The position numbers and the translations under genes are program-made. Below are positions 1 through 8,572 of a stretch of 64,000 nucleotides of DNA, one piece after another. How positions within the stretch are numbered: the first letter of the stretch is position 1; the number at the start of each line of letters is the position of its first letter. The stretch is taken from the NCBI RefSeq assembly GCF_004217545.1, contig NZ_SHKY01000001.1:5518001-5582000 (forward strand), in the 5' to 3' direction. The notes beneath the pieces are model-generated. The model searched no databases. It had not been told where the DNA came from and saw only the letters and a list, made by a program, of their open reading frames with translations. The stretch is from Krasilnikovia cinnamomea (GTDB lineage: Bacteria; Actinomycetota; Actinomycetes; Mycobacteriales; Micromonosporaceae).

Positions 1-7
1 GATACCT

Positions 8-24
8 ATACCCCATGGGGGTAT
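8..24. promoter_or_regulatory. CsoR-type copper operator
   Basis: Inverted repeat ATACCCC-ATG-GGGGTAT. This matches the G/C-tract palindromes bound by CsoR repressors in actinobacteria and the other TACCC/GGGTA sites of this window. The gene to its right ends here (3' end), so the site most likely controls a leftward gene outside the window, for example a further copper gene. That assignment is inference. Confidence 0.6.
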
Positions 25-127
25 CAACCTTCCTCGGGGTGTCGCAAATCTCGGTAGGCCCGCAAGCCGGATTGTCTGATTCCGCCGTGTCGGCGACCAG
101 GCATGCCAGCGGGCACCGTATGGCCGG

Positions 128-2356
128 TCATTGCGCTTCGGGCGTGAGGTGGACGCGGCGTAGCAGTTGGGCGTTGAGGGCCACCACGATCGTCGAGGCG
201 GACATCAGCACCGCGCCGATCGCCGGGCTCAGCGTGATCCCGGCCCAGGAGAGGACTCCGGCGGCGAGCGGAATGGCGATCACGTTGTAGCCGGCGGCCC
301 AGGCCAGGTTCTGGATCATCTTGCGGTATGAGGCCCGGGACAGCCGGATGACGCCGGTGACCCCGCGTGGGTCGGAGGAGGCCAGCACGACCCCGGCGGA
401 CTCGATCGCGACGTCGGTGCCGGCGCCGATGGCCAGGCCGACGTCGGCGCGCGCCAGGGCCGGGGCGTCGTTGACGCCGTCGCCCACCATGGCCACGGTG
501 AGACCGCGGGCCTGCAGCTCGGCCACCGCCCGGTCCTTGTCGGCGGGTAGCACCTCGGCAAAAACTTCGTCGACGCCGGGCCGGAACCCCAGGTCGGCGG
601 CGACCGCCTCGGCAACCGGCCGCGCATCCCCAGTGATCATGACAATCTTCTTCACCCCCTGCGCCCGCAGCTGTGCGATCGCCTGTCGGGCCTCCGGGCG
701 GACCTCGTCCTCGAGGGCGAACGCGCCGATCACCTCCGCCGTTCCGGGCTTGGTGAGCCGAATCAGGTGCAGCACCGCCGCACCGCGCTCCGACCACGCC
801 TGCGTCTGCCGGGCCAGTTCGGTGGGCACGGGCACGGTCAGCTCGCGCAGCAATGCCGGACCACCGACGGCGTACGTCGTGCCGTCGACCGCCGCCTGTA
901 CGCCGCGGCCGGTCAGCGACCGGAACCCGGTGGCCGTGGCCGGCAGCCCGCGGTCGGCGGCGACCTTGACGATCGCCTTGGCCAGCGGGTGTTCGCTGTC
1001 GGCCTCCACCGCGGCGGCGATGCGCACGACATCGTCCTCGGCGGCGCCGGGCGCGGCGGCCAAGGCGGTGACGGCGTGCGCGCCCTTGGTCAGCGTGCCG
1101 GTCTTATCGAACAGCACCGCGTCCACGGTGCGCATCCGCTCCAGCGCCAGCCGGTCCTTGACCAGGATGCCGGCCTTGGCGGACACGGCGGTGGACAGGG
1201 CGATCACCAGCGGGATGGCCAGCCCGAGAGCGTGCGGGCAGGCAATCACCAGCACCGTCACGGTACGCACGACGGCCTGGTCCACGTCGCCGAGCGCCCA
1301 CCACACGCCGAAGGTGATCAGGGCGGCGGCGGTGGCGATGTAGAACAGCCACGCCGCGAACCGGTCGGCGAGTACCTGCGCCCTGCCGCTGGATGCCTGC
1401 GCCTGCGCGACGAGGCGGCTGATGCCGGCCAGCGCGGTGTCGTCTCCGACCGCGGTGACCTCGATCCGCAGGGCCGAGTCGGTGGCCACGGTGCCGGCCA
1501 CCACCCGGTCACCGACGCCGCGCGACACCGGCCGGGATTCGCCGGTGATCATGGATTCGTCCAGTTCGGCGGCGCCCTCGGCGATGCGCCCGTCGGCGGG
1601 CACCCGGCCGCCGGAGCGGACCAGCACGGTGTCGCCGACGCGCAGGTCGGTGACGGGGACGCGGCGCACACTGCCGTCGGCGTCGATGACCTCGGCGTCG
1701 TCGGGCAGCAGGGCGGCCAGCGCAGCCAGCGCCCCTTGGGCCTGGCCGATGGCCTTCATCTCCTGCCAGTGCCCGAGCAGCATGATCGTGACCAACGCGG
1801 CCAGCTCCCACCAGAAGTCCAGGTCGAACGCCCCGAACGTGGTGGCCAGCGATGCCACGTAGGCGACCGTGATCGCCATCGAGATCAGCAACATCATGCC
1901 GGGTGCCCGGTCGCGGACCTCGCGCACGCCGCCGACGAGGAACGGCCAGCCGCCGTAGAAGAACACCACCGTGCCGAGGACCGGGCCGACCCAGTCCATG
2001 CCGGGGAAATCGAGGGTGTAGCCGAACCAGTCCATCACCATGTGGCTGGTCACCACGATCGGGATCGTGAGGGCCAGGCTCAGCCAGAACTTGCGCCGGA
2101 ACATCTCCGGATCGTGGCCCGCGTGCTTGTCGTGGCCCTGATGGGTGGCGTGTCCTATGGGCGCGCCGTGCCCCGCGACGTGGGCGTCGGCAGCAGCGCC
2201 TGGGCCGCCCGGGTGTCTGGCGTCGCGAGGGTGTTCGGACTTCCCGTGCGTGGTCATCGTGCCGGCTGTCGCGGTGCGGTGGTGACGGTCGTTGGCGTCG
2301 GCTCCGGACCCGGCGGTCGGGGCGTGCCTGTCGTCGCTGGTGTGCTGGTGCTCCAT
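128..2356 (-). CDS. copB: CopB-like P1B-type copper/silver-exporting ATPase
   Basis: Heavy-metal P-type ATPase of 742 residues that would pump copper or silver out across the membrane. The first ~85 residues are very His-rich (repeated HxxH) in place of a CxxC metal-binding domain. The core shows the actuator motif TGES (~271), a membrane CPH motif in VIACPHALG (~373), the phosphorylation motif DKTGTLT (~417), SEHPLAKA (the P1B HP motif) and GDGVNDAPAL. CPH rather than CPC marks the P1B-3 (CopB) subgroup, known for Cu/Ag. I chose the ATG at 2356 because GGAGG sits 8 nt upstream; an in-frame GTG three codons earlier overlaps that ribosome-binding site. A CsoR-type operator lies 26 nt upstream and csoR follows further upstream, so copper-induced expression is likely. 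Confidence 0.95.
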   Translation of the reverse strand: MEHQHTSDDRHAPTAGSGADANDRHHRTATAGTMTTHGKSEHPRDARHPGGPGAAADAHVAGHGAPIGHATHQGHDKHAGHDPEMFRRKFWLSLALTIPIVVTSHMVMDWFGYTLDFPGMDWVGPVLGTVVFFYGGWPFLVGGVREVRDRAPGMMLLISMAITVAYVASLATTFGAFDLDFWWELAALVTIMLLGHWQEMKAIGQAQGALAALAALLPDDAEVIDADGSVRRVPVTDLRVGDTVLVRSGGRVPADGRIAEGAAELDESMITGESRPVSRGVGDRVVAGTVATDSALRIEVTAVGDDTALAGISRLVAQAQASSGRAQVLADRFAAWLFYIATAAALITFGVWWALGDVDQAVVRTVTVLVIACPHALGLAIPLVIALSTAVSAKAGILVKDRLALERMRTVDAVLFDKTGTLTKGAHAVTALAAAPGAAEDDVVRIAAAVEADSEHPLAKAIVKVAADRGLPATATGFRSLTGRGVQAAVDGTTYAVGGPALLRELTVPVPTELARQTQAWSERGAAVLHLIRLTKPGTAEVIGAFALEDEVRPEARQAIAQLRAQGVKKIVMITGDARPVAEAVAADLGFRPGVDEVFAEVLPADKDRAVAELQARGLTVAMVGDGVNDAPALARADVGLAIGAGTDVAIESAGVVLASSDPRGVTGVIRLSRASYRKMIQNLAWAAGYNVIAIPLAAGVLSWAGITLSPAIGAVLMSASTIVVALNAQLLRRVHLTPEAQ

Positions 2357-2381
2357 CGGTACCACCTCCAGGCCCGAACCT

Positions 2382-2398
2382 ATACCCGGTAGGGGTAT
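2382..2398. promoter_or_regulatory. CsoR-type operator of copB
   Basis: ATACCC-GGTAG-GGGTAT, an inverted repeat 26 nt before the copB start codon. Position and sequence fit a CsoR repressor site blocking the copB promoter. Confidence 0.7.
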
Positions 2399-2559
2399 GT
2401 TCGCAATACCAGCGCGATACCTCCCACGCCCGCCAAGGTCACGGCCGAGGCCCTCCCGGCGGGTGCGCCAGATTTCCTACCCGCCGTGGCAGGTGTCGAA
2501 CGCCGCGAGAAGGGCGGAACGACGTGGGCATCGCAGGCGTGCCTGGCACGCCGGATCGC

Positions 2560-2856
2560 TCAGCCGCGTTTCATCAGCCGTCCGACGGCGGCCATGAGTT
2601 CGGTGGCCATCTCGTCGCTGCGGCCATCGGCGGCGCCTTCCCGCAGGCAGTGCCGCGCATGGCCGTCGAGCAGGCCGAGGGCGACCTTGTCCAGGGCGGC
2701 CTGGATGGCGGAGATCTGAGTGAGGACGTCTATGCAGTACCGGTCCTCGTCCACCATGCGTTCGACCCCGCGTACCTGGCCTTCGATGCGCCGCAGCCGC
2801 GCCTGCAACTGGTCCTTGGTGGCGGTATAGCCGCGCGTCGGAACAGGGGTTGTCAT
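2560..2856 (-). CDS. csoR: CsoR-family copper-sensing repressor
   Basis: Small helical metal-responsive repressor (98 residues from the chosen start). It has the family core RLRRIEGQVRG, then the copper ligands Cys in DRYCIDVLTQ, His in GHARHC and the following Cys, so the W-X-Y-Z ligand pattern of Cu(I)-sensing CsoR is intact. Apo-protein binds GC-rich palindromes and copper releases it. The chosen ATG sits inside a double operator. GGAGG is only 1 nt from that ATG, so the mRNA may be leaderless, or translation may begin upstream (frame open to 2907). Autoregulation is implied by the overlapping operator. It is transcribed in the same direction as copB, about 200 nt upstream. Confidence 0.9.
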   Translation of the reverse strand: MTTPVPTRGYTATKDQLQARLRRIEGQVRGVERMVDEDRYCIDVLTQISAIQAALDKVALGLLDGHARHCLREGAADGRSDEMATELMAAVGRLMKRG

Positions 2857-2885
2857 ACCTCCAGGGTACAACCCCCAGGGGGTAT
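2856..2885. promoter_or_regulatory. Double CsoR-type operator over csoR start
   Basis: Two overlapping palindromes on the + strand, TACCTCCAGGGTA and ACCCCCAGGGGGTAT, cover the csoR start region. This is the expected layout for an autoregulated csoR gene. Confidence 0.6.
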
Positions 2886-2907
2886 GCCGTACTGGATCTT
2901 CAACCAC

Positions 2908-3085
2908 CGCAGCGGACGGCCGTTCATGGTCAGTTCGCGTGGTGCCCGCTGTGGTCCGTGCTGCTGGAGCCGCCCGGTCGGCGCCGGGCGCGTCGGCGCC
3001 GTCGCCGCTGATGATCGGGCCCAGGACGAATGTCGAATGGGAGAAAATGGCGGCGAAGACGGCCAGGGCGATGGACGCCGTTTAT
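2908..3085 (-). pseudogene. Possible remnant of a small membrane protein
   Basis: A minus-strand frame gives a hydrophobic helix-like stretch (IALAVFAAIFSHSTFVLGPI) followed by an Ala/Gly/Asp tail that runs in frame into the csoR leader. No start codon is present in that frame; a GTG-led start (VDTDKRRPS) lies in another frame just upstream, as if one base had been lost. I do not recognise the family. It may be a decayed small membrane protein or chance. Confidence 0.25.
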
Positions 3086-3100
3086 CCGTGTCCACCGTGG

Positions 3101-3365
3101 TCAGGGGAGGGTGCTGACGGGGTGGGGAAGGACCATCGTCGTCCGGGCCGCGGGCGGCGCCACAGGCTTGGGCGCGTAGCTGATGCCGTTCCGCTGCTTG
3201 CCCAATGGTGGCGACCGGGGTGCGGCCGGGTAGGTCGATGACGGAGACCGTCGAGTCGTAGACGTTGGTGACCCACGCGCGAGCGCCGGTGGGGTCGATG
3301 ACCACGCCGTGCGGCCCGGATCCGGTGGCGATGCTGCACACGAGGAGGGGCGCTCCACCGTTCAC
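3101..3365 (-). pseudogene. Truncated, frameshifted YVTN beta-propeller gene
   Basis: The frame starting at 3365 encodes a typical YVTN blade (GPHGVVIDPTGARAWVTNVY, then STVSVIDL and TPVATI). The expected continuation, GKQRNGISYAPKPVAP, is found in a different frame after about position 3210 and ends in a stop. Only the last one or two blades remain of what is normally a seven-bladed secreted protein of about 300 residues. Homologues often sit next to copper ATPases in actinobacteria. Here it is a 3' relic. Confidence 0.7.
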
Positions 3366-3503
3366 TTGGTGCGATATCCCCGCCTCACCTCACGATGGGT
3401 ATCGACGTTCCGTCGCCAGCGGAGGCGTTATGCCGTTACTCCCGCGGCTCGTCCGGGTATGCGGACGGGTGACCGTATCCCGTAAGGCCCGGGGGAGGGC
3501 GTT

Positions 3504-3911
3504 ATGACGAGTACGACGATGCCGATGCTGGACACCTATCCGCAGTCGATCAACCTCGACAGGCGGCGGTTGGCCGCGACGATCGACGCGTTGATCGCCT
3601 GTAGCGAGGCGTGCACCGCCTGCGCGGATGCCTGTCTCAGCGAGGGCATGGTGGCGGAGCTGACCAAATGCATCCGCACAAACATGGACTGCGCCGATAT
3701 CTGCGCCACCACCGCCCGAGTGCTCTCGCGGCACACCGGTTACGACGCCAACATCAGCCGCACCCTGCTCGATGCCTGCGCGATGGCCTGCAAGTCCTGT
3801 GGCGACGAGTGCGCGTCCCACGCCGAGGCGCACGAGCACTGCCGGATCTGCGCCGAATCCTGCCGTGCCTGCGAGCAGGCATGCCGTGACCTGCTGGCGA
3901 GCATGAGCTGA
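3504..3911 (+). CDS. Four-helix-bundle copper-storage protein (Csp/DUF326)
   Basis: A 135-residue protein with about 14 cysteines spaced as CxxxC along helices (CSEACTACADAC, CADIC, CKSCGDEC, CRICAESC, CRACEQAC), the signature of the Csp cytosolic copper-storage proteins, often misnamed ferredoxins. Family members fill the core of a four-helix bundle with many Cu(I) ions. No signal peptide is visible, so it should be cytosolic (Csp3-like). The ATG has a good GGAGG site 5 nt upstream. A strong hairpin follows directly, so it is probably a single-gene transcript. It fits with the neighbouring copper pumps as a copper buffer. Confidence 0.9.
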   Translation: MTSTTMPMLDTYPQSINLDRRRLAATIDALIACSEACTACADACLSEGMVAELTKCIRTNMDCADICATTARVLSRHTGYDANISRTLLDACAMACKSCGDECASHAEAHEHCRICAESCRACEQACRDLLASMS

Positions 3912-3924
3912 CCTTCGCATCAAC

Positions 3925-3956
3925 ACCTCTGGGCGAACCGCGGCTCGCCCAGAGGT
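3925..3956 (+). terminator. Strong hairpin terminator after the Csp gene
   Basis: Perfect 12-bp stem ACCTCTGGGCGA / TCGCCCAGAGGT with an 8-nt loop, 13 nt after the Csp stop codon. There is no T-tract, which is common in actinobacteria. Confidence 0.8.
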
Positions 3957-4161
3957 AAATCCTGCGCCGGGCATCGGACGCGCCCGCCGCAGACCACTCC
4001 TACAGCAGCGGCGGCTCGGGGCGGCGGACCCGGTCTGCGGGACGTCCTGTCGCCCTGCACCGCGGCCGCCCGGCGCGACAGCGACGATGGCACCTACTAC
4101 TCCTACGGGTTGAAACACGCCGTGCCTGGACGATTGACACCACGCGCTAGCGTCCACTGTC

Positions 4162-4674
4162 ATGGTCGATCGAGCGCCGCGGGAAAGTGCGAACTCCGAC
4201 AGCAGCCGGAACTTGCCCCCCAAGGCTGCACCCTTCTGCACCACACGACGTACCGCCTTGGCCGCGATGACGGCTGGGGCATTGGTAGCGATGCTCGGCG
4301 CGTGCAGCGACGGCGACCTCGACGCTGATCCGACCGAAACCGCGCCGAGCGTGACGGACCCGCCTGCGCCCGTCGCCACGTCCGAACGGCCGCCGACGCC
4401 GTTGACAACCACCGACGAGGTCCCGGTCGGTGGCGGGGTTGTCGTCGCTGACGTGCTGGTGGTGCAACCGACGGCCGGCCGTTTCCACGCCTTCAGTGCG
4501 GTATGCCCGCACCAGGGAGGCCCTGTACGTCCTCCGATCAACGGCATGATGACGTGCAGCTGGCACAACTCGCGGTTTCGTGACGGGGACGGCACACTGC
4601 TCAGCGGCCCGGCGCGGACCGGGCTGCGGAGAATACCGCTGCGCATTGACGGTAAGAAGATCCTCATGCCGTGA
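4162..4674 (+). CDS. Rieske [2Fe-2S] lipoprotein, exported
   Basis: A 170-residue protein with a twin-arginine-like leader (TTRRTALAAMTAGALVAMLGAC) whose final Cys fits a lipobox. A Thr/Pro-rich linker and a short Rieske domain follow. The cluster ligands are visible as CPHQGG and CSWHNSRF (C-x-H ... C-x2-H). Such stand-alone actinobacterial Rieske lipoproteins are thought to act in extracytoplasmic electron transfer; the partner is unknown. There is no clear ribosome-binding site for the chosen ATG, so the N-terminus is less certain than the domain call. Confidence 0.88.
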   Translation: MVDRAPRESANSDSSRNLPPKAAPFCTTRRTALAAMTAGALVAMLGACSDGDLDADPTETAPSVTDPPAPVATSERPPTPLTTTDEVPVGGGVVVADVLVVQPTAGRFHAFSAVCPHQGGPVRPPINGMMTCSWHNSRFRDGDGTLLSGPARTGLRRIPLRIDGKKILMP

Positions 4675-4749
4675 CAAGGTCAGGCACTGACGGGCGATCA
4701 GCGGCTCCGCTCCGATACACGCGGCGATGCTGCGGGGTAGCGTAGGCGC

Positions 4750-5190
4750 ATGACAGGGGCAGGGTCGGCAGGCACGGGGCGGCGGTTTGCCCGGTGGATG
4801 CTGTTGCTCTGCACACTGCTCGGCTTGTCTGCGATGCACATCTTGGGCCATGCCGGGATGCACGAGCCGGCTGGGCACGCCGTCGGCGTACATGTGGGCG
4901 CCGGTGGTCCGGAGATGCGGGCCCTCGCTTGGGGTGATGGCTGCGTCGGCTGTGTGCACGTGAGGTCGCACGACAGTGATGGTGACGGCGGCATGTCCGG
5001 GTGGAGTGTCTGCCTGGCGGTGTTGACCGGGTTCGCGGTGCTACTCATGCTCGCTTCGTTGCTGCGGGCGGTCGTGGATCACCGCCGGCCGCCGGGGGCG
5101 GGCGGTGGCTGTGGTGGGGTGCCGGCGCGGTCGCCGCCGGATGGGCAGGTCGGGCTGGTGCTGGCCACGGTTTCGGTGCTGCGCGTATAG
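4750..5190 (+). CDS. DUF6153-like membrane protein
   Basis: A 146-residue protein with an N-terminal hydrophobic helix (~17-33), a central His/Gly/Asp-rich loop with a CVGCVH motif, a second helix (~85-107) and a Gly/Pro-rich tail. This organisation matches the small DUF6153 proteins that precede DUF305 genes in many actinomycetes, and a DUF305 gene follows 88 nt downstream. Its function is unknown. The His, Met and Cys residues in the loop and the location suggest extracytoplasmic copper handling (inference). Confidence 0.75.
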   Translation: MTGAGSAGTGRRFARWMLLLCTLLGLSAMHILGHAGMHEPAGHAVGVHVGAGGPEMRALAWGDGCVGCVHVRSHDSDGDGGMSGWSVCLAVLTGFAVLLMLASLLRAVVDHRRPPGAGGGCGGVPARSPPDGQVGLVLATVSVLRV

Positions 5191-5278
5191 GACTTCGCTG
5201 GCCGCACCCTCTTTCCGGGGGTAGCGGCGCTGGCGTTGTTCGTACGTACGTCCATCGAACTCGAAAGGCTTGATTGAA

Positions 5279-5929
5279 GTGTTCACTCGTTCTGTTGTGC
5301 TGCGCCGTGCCATGCTGGCCGGTGTGGCGGCCGCCGCCGCTTTCGTGGTGTCCGCATGCGGCGGTGGTGATTCGCCGTCGGGTTCCGACCACGGGCCCAG
5401 CATGATGGCGTCCCCAGGGGCCTCAGCGAGCGCGGCGGCGTTTAACGATGCCGACGTGATGTTCGCCCAGATGATGATCCCGCATCACCAGCAGGCCATC
5501 GAGATGGCCGAGCTGGCCGAAACCCGCGCCGCCGACCCGGAGGTCAAGGCCCTCGCAGGCAAGATCAAGGCGGCGCAGCAACCCGAGATCGACAGCATGA
5601 CCGGGTGGCTACACACGTGGGACGCGCCGATGCCGGGCATGAGCATGAGTGGCGGTATGTCCATGCCGTCCACGATGCCGAGCATGGGGCACGGCATGCC
5701 GGGCATGATGTCGGACGCCGACATGGGCAAGCTCGAGAAGGCCACAGGCAAGGAATTCGACAAGCAGTTCTGCACCATGATGATCGCCCATCACGAAGGA
5801 GCGGTCACGATGGCCAAGGACGAGCTCGCGAAGGGCGTCAACCCTGAAGCGAAGGCCATGGCCCAGCAGATCATCACCGCGCAGGAGGCCGAGATCACCC
5901 AGATGAAGCAGATCCTCGCCCGCCTGTAG
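5279..5929 (+). CDS. DUF305 lipoprotein, probable extracytoplasmic metal-binding protein
   Basis: The 216-residue protein starts with a lipoprotein leader ending VVSACGGG and carries two DUF305 half-repeats with the family motifs FAQMMIPHHQQAIEMA and FCTMMIAHHEGAVTMA. Between them is a Met-rich stretch (PGMSMSGGMSMPS...) like those of copper chaperones. DUF305 proteins form ferritin-like helical bundles and occur in copper-resistance loci. I chose the GTG at 5279 because a GAAAGG site precedes it by about 10 nt and it gives a standard lipoprotein signal; a TTG three codons upstream is the alternative. A hairpin terminator follows. Confidence 0.92.
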   Translation: MFTRSVVLRRAMLAGVAAAAAFVVSACGGGDSPSGSDHGPSMMASPGASASAAAFNDADVMFAQMMIPHHQQAIEMAELAETRAADPEVKALAGKIKAAQQPEIDSMTGWLHTWDAPMPGMSMSGGMSMPSTMPSMGHGMPGMMSDADMGKLEKATGKEFDKQFCTMMIAHHEGAVTMAKDELAKGVNPEAKAMAQQIITAQEAEITQMKQILARL

Positions 5930-5941
5930 AGCCCTGACGTT

Positions 5942-5993
5942 CCACCACGGCCGGGCACCGGACCCCTTGAGGCCGAGTGCCCGTCCGTGGTGG
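5942..5993 (+). terminator. Hairpin terminator after DUF305 gene
   Basis: Interrupted stem: CCACCACGG and CGGGCAC pair with GTGCCCG and CCGTGGTGG around an 18-nt loop, 12 nt after the stop codon. From here to the next coding remnant (6272) I see nothing further. Confidence 0.7.
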
Positions 5994-6271
5994 CCAGATG
6001 TTCTCCAGGGCCGGAGGCTCTGACAGGCCGGTTCCGCCGGTCAGGCCGCAATGTCGGGTCGTCGAAATGGCCGGGGCAGCGACCAGCCCGACGGCGACGC
6101 ACGCTGGTGAGTACGCCCAGGGCCTGCGCGGCGCGCAACCGCGCCGACAGAGGCCACCGTGACCGTGGCGTCAGCCCCTCCATCTGGTGGTCAGCTGTGC
6201 ACCGCGTGCTCGCCGCTGGGGCCGGACGTCAACGGATCGCCCCGATTCTCGCTGCGGCTGGTGACATCGCG

Positions 6272-6917
6272 CTACTTGGCTGCCGCCGTAATGGCCTGGG
6301 TCAGCGGGTCGACGGTGCACAGGTCGCCTTCCAACGACTGCCCGTTGATCTTTACGGTAGGGGTGCCTTGCAGGCCCGCGGCGAACGCGGCCTCTGTCGA
6401 GGTGGCGATCCACGGCTCGAGGGTGCCCTGACCGAACGCGTCAATGACCGGCTGTGGCACGCCGGCCTGCCGGGCCAAGTCGGCGGTCTTGTCGTCGGAT
6501 AAGGCCGTCGCTCCCCTCGGCGGGCTGGTCGGCGTACAGCGCGCTGTTGAATGCGAGCAGCTTGTCTGGCGCCTTGTCGTAGACGGTCGCGGCGGCGTTC
6601 GCGGCGCGGCTGGAGTGAAGGGTTCCGTTTGACCGCTCGTCGAGGAAAGCGAGCGGGTACAGGTACTGGCGGACGGTGCCGTCGCCGATCACCCGGGTGA
6701 TCTCGGCATCGTTGGCCCGCTCGAACCGGCCGCCGAACGGGCACACGTAGTCCGCGTGCACCTCCAGCTTGACCTTCGCGTCGGCGCGGCCGGTGACCAT
6801 CGCCCCGCCGTCCGCGCCCTGCGGCGCCACGACCGGCCCGGACGCTGCGGGCCGGGCGCTGGAGCCGGTGGTGGCGGCCTTCACGACGGTGAACACGATC
6901 GCGACCACCAGCCCCAT
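6272..6917 (-). pseudogene. Broken DsbA-family (thioredoxin-fold) protein
   Basis: The remnant starts in the membrane anchor (MGLVVAIVFTVVKAA) with an in-frame stop two codons upstream, so the usual cytoplasmic N-terminus is missing. The thioredoxin fold follows (KVKLEVHADYVCPFGGRFE). The active site expected as CPFC reads CPFG: the second catalytic Cys codon TGC is GGC. Near 6500 the frame shifts from GSDGL into LSDDKTADLARQAGV, and the C-terminal half (GLQGTPTVKINGQ with the cis-Pro loop) ends at 6272. Truncation, loss of the catalytic Cys and a frameshift all point to a dead gene. It abuts the transposase remnant that follows. Confidence 0.85.
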
Positions 6918-7044
6918 TTGTCACCGGCACGCCGTCACCCGCAAGTGCGGGAACTTCGGCGTCCATGAAGCGTGTCGCGGCCACTGCAACCGGGCTCGCC
7001 GTGCAGCAGGCCGCCACGCATCATCGACACCTGCCCCGCCCAAC

Positions 7045-7421
7045 GGCGCGACGATCGCTGAACATGGGCCTGTCCGCGATGGCCGAGTCCTGCAGGGTGC
7101 CATACGACGTGCTCGCCTGGACCGCTGAGTGGTACTCCCGGCTGGAGACCCTGGAGGCGGCCAACACCGCGGTGGTGCTGACGCTGGCCACCAACGCCAT
7201 CGTCTGCTGGTCGACGGAGTACCACGGGGCTGGCCGTCGGCGCCCTGCGCGCGGGCGGCCGGGTCGTCGACGACGAGGTGCTCGCCCACATCTGGCCGAC
7301 CCACCGCGAGAACGTGGACTTCTACGGCACCCACTCAGTCGGCATCGACGGCGAGCTTGCTCAGCTGGACGCTAGCGGCTACCGCCCGCTGCGCCTGGAC
7401 GCCGCCACCGTCACCCCGTAG
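7045..7421 (+). pseudogene. Tn3-family transposase C-terminal remnant
   Basis: The first part reads NMGLSAMAESCRVPYDVLAW and TAEWYSRLETLEAANTA, and after a frameshift near 7228 LAVGALRAGGRVVDDEVLAH, IWPTHRENVDFYGTHSV, GELAQLDASGYRPL and a stop. Both parts match the C-terminal end of Tn3-type TnpA proteins (DEVLAHIWPTHRENV...YGTHSV). The rest of the ~1000-residue enzyme and the terminal repeats are not seen, and part of the region between the two segments is deleted. Confidence 0.75.
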
Positions 7422-7437
7422 CCGCACGGCGTCGGGT

Positions 7438-8367
7438 TTACGGCTGGTAGGGGGTGAACGTGGCGCCGTCGTCGACGGAGCGCTGCAGCCGGTTCTCGCC
7501 CACGGCGAGGATTTCGGCGCCGCTCGGGGTGGCTGCGGCGCTGATCGCGTGTGGTTCGCCTTCGATGCTGCCGCGGGTCTGCCAGGTGGCGCCGGCGTCG
7601 TTGCTGGTGGCCACGCGCCCGTCCGGGCTGACCGCGGCGGCGTGGCGGGTGTCGGCGAACGCCGTGAGTTGCGGCAGTATCGGCGTGGCGATCTGGGTCC
7701 AGGTGCGGCCGCCGTCGCTGGAGCGGGCCAGCCCGCTCGGGCTGGTGAGCAGCACCGTCGCACCGTCCGGGAAGGCGGCTGCGGCGTGCGGGGTGACCGG
7801 CGCGGTGAGGGTCTGCCAGGTGCGGCCGTCGCTGGTGACGGCCAGCGTCTCGCCGTCGTAGCCGACGATGCCGGCGGAACTGGTGGCCAGGGTGTGGAAG
7901 TCGGAGCGGCCCTGGCGTGAGAGCGGAACCCAGCTGCGGCCACCGTCGGTGGACTCGATCAGCCCGACCGGATCCGGCAGGTCCGTGTTTTCGCCGGGGT
8001 GCCCGGAGGCGTAGAAGTGGTTCGGGCCGGCGACGGTGAACCCCATCAGGTCGATGACCGGGCCGACCCGGGCGGGTGCGGCGCCGGGCGCCATGCGGTA
8101 CAGGCCTTCGTGGGTGGCCAGGTACACGTCGCCGTCGGCAGGGTTCCGGCTCAGCGCATGCACGTGCTCGCCCGGGAGCACGTTGCCCGCGACAGCGGGT
8201 GCCCCAGCGACGGTAGTCGGGGACGCCGGGCCGGCGGCGGGCGACGTGCCGCCGTTGCCGTCGCCGGTGTCACCGGCGGTGCAGGCGGCGATCGTCAGCA
8301 CAAGGGTGGCGGCGGCAGCGGTCAGGCATCGCCGGTGGATCGGAACGTGTTGCTGGGCCATACCCAT
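7438..8367 (-). CDS. Exported BNR/sortilin-like beta-propeller lipoprotein
   Basis: About 309 residues: a signal with lipobox-like LTIAACTAG, a Gly/Ala/Pro/Thr linker, then a propeller with repeated Asp-box motifs (STDGGRSW, SSDGGRTW, SNDAGATW, SVDDGATF). This is the layout of the F510_1955 / YCF48-like family of extracytoplasmic propeller proteins, whose substrate is unknown. Asp-box propellers occur in sialidases and photosystem assembly factors, but no catalytic residues of a sialidase are visible. I start at the first ATG (GMAQQH); the second, two codons on, is equally possible. Confidence 0.8.
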   Translation of the reverse strand: MGMAQQHVPIHRRCLTAAAATLVLTIAACTAGDTGDGNGGTSPAAGPASPTTVAGAPAVAGNVLPGEHVHALSRNPADGDVYLATHEGLYRMAPGAAPARVGPVIDLMGFTVAGPNHFYASGHPGENTDLPDPVGLIESTDGGRSWVPLSRQGRSDFHTLATSSAGIVGYDGETLAVTSDGRTWQTLTAPVTPHAAAAFPDGATVLLTSPSGLARSSDGGRTWTQIATPILPQLTAFADTRHAAAVSPDGRVATSNDAGATWQTRGSIEGEPHAISAAATPSGAEILAVGENRLQRSVDDGATFTPYQP

Positions 8368-8572
8368 GATTGTTGCCGCCGGGCCGGGCCGAGCCGGAAG
8401 TTTTCGCGGTCTGACATCAAACCCGTCAACCACTGGGGGCTCTTGGCTACCAGTGGGGTGAACTCGTAGCACTCCGCACCTCGGGCTTCAGAGGCGTCAG
8501 CGGAGCACCCCAGAGCGCCACCACAACCCGCTGGTGCCGGGGCCGCCCCTGCAGGGCACGTTCAACATCTGC

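Noticed and set aside
767-2392. A 541-codon plus-strand frame opposite copB
   Set aside because: His/Gly-rich antisense shadow of the ATPase; typical of high-GC DNA.
3374-3403. GATATCCC...GGGTATC before the Csp gene as a CsoR operator
   Set aside because: The arms are about 17 nt apart, far more than at the other sites, so it does not fit the operator pattern.
3390-4667. A 425-codon minus-strand frame covering the Rieske gene and the Csp gene
   Set aside because: It is antisense to two well-supported genes and has no recognisable domain or conserved motif.
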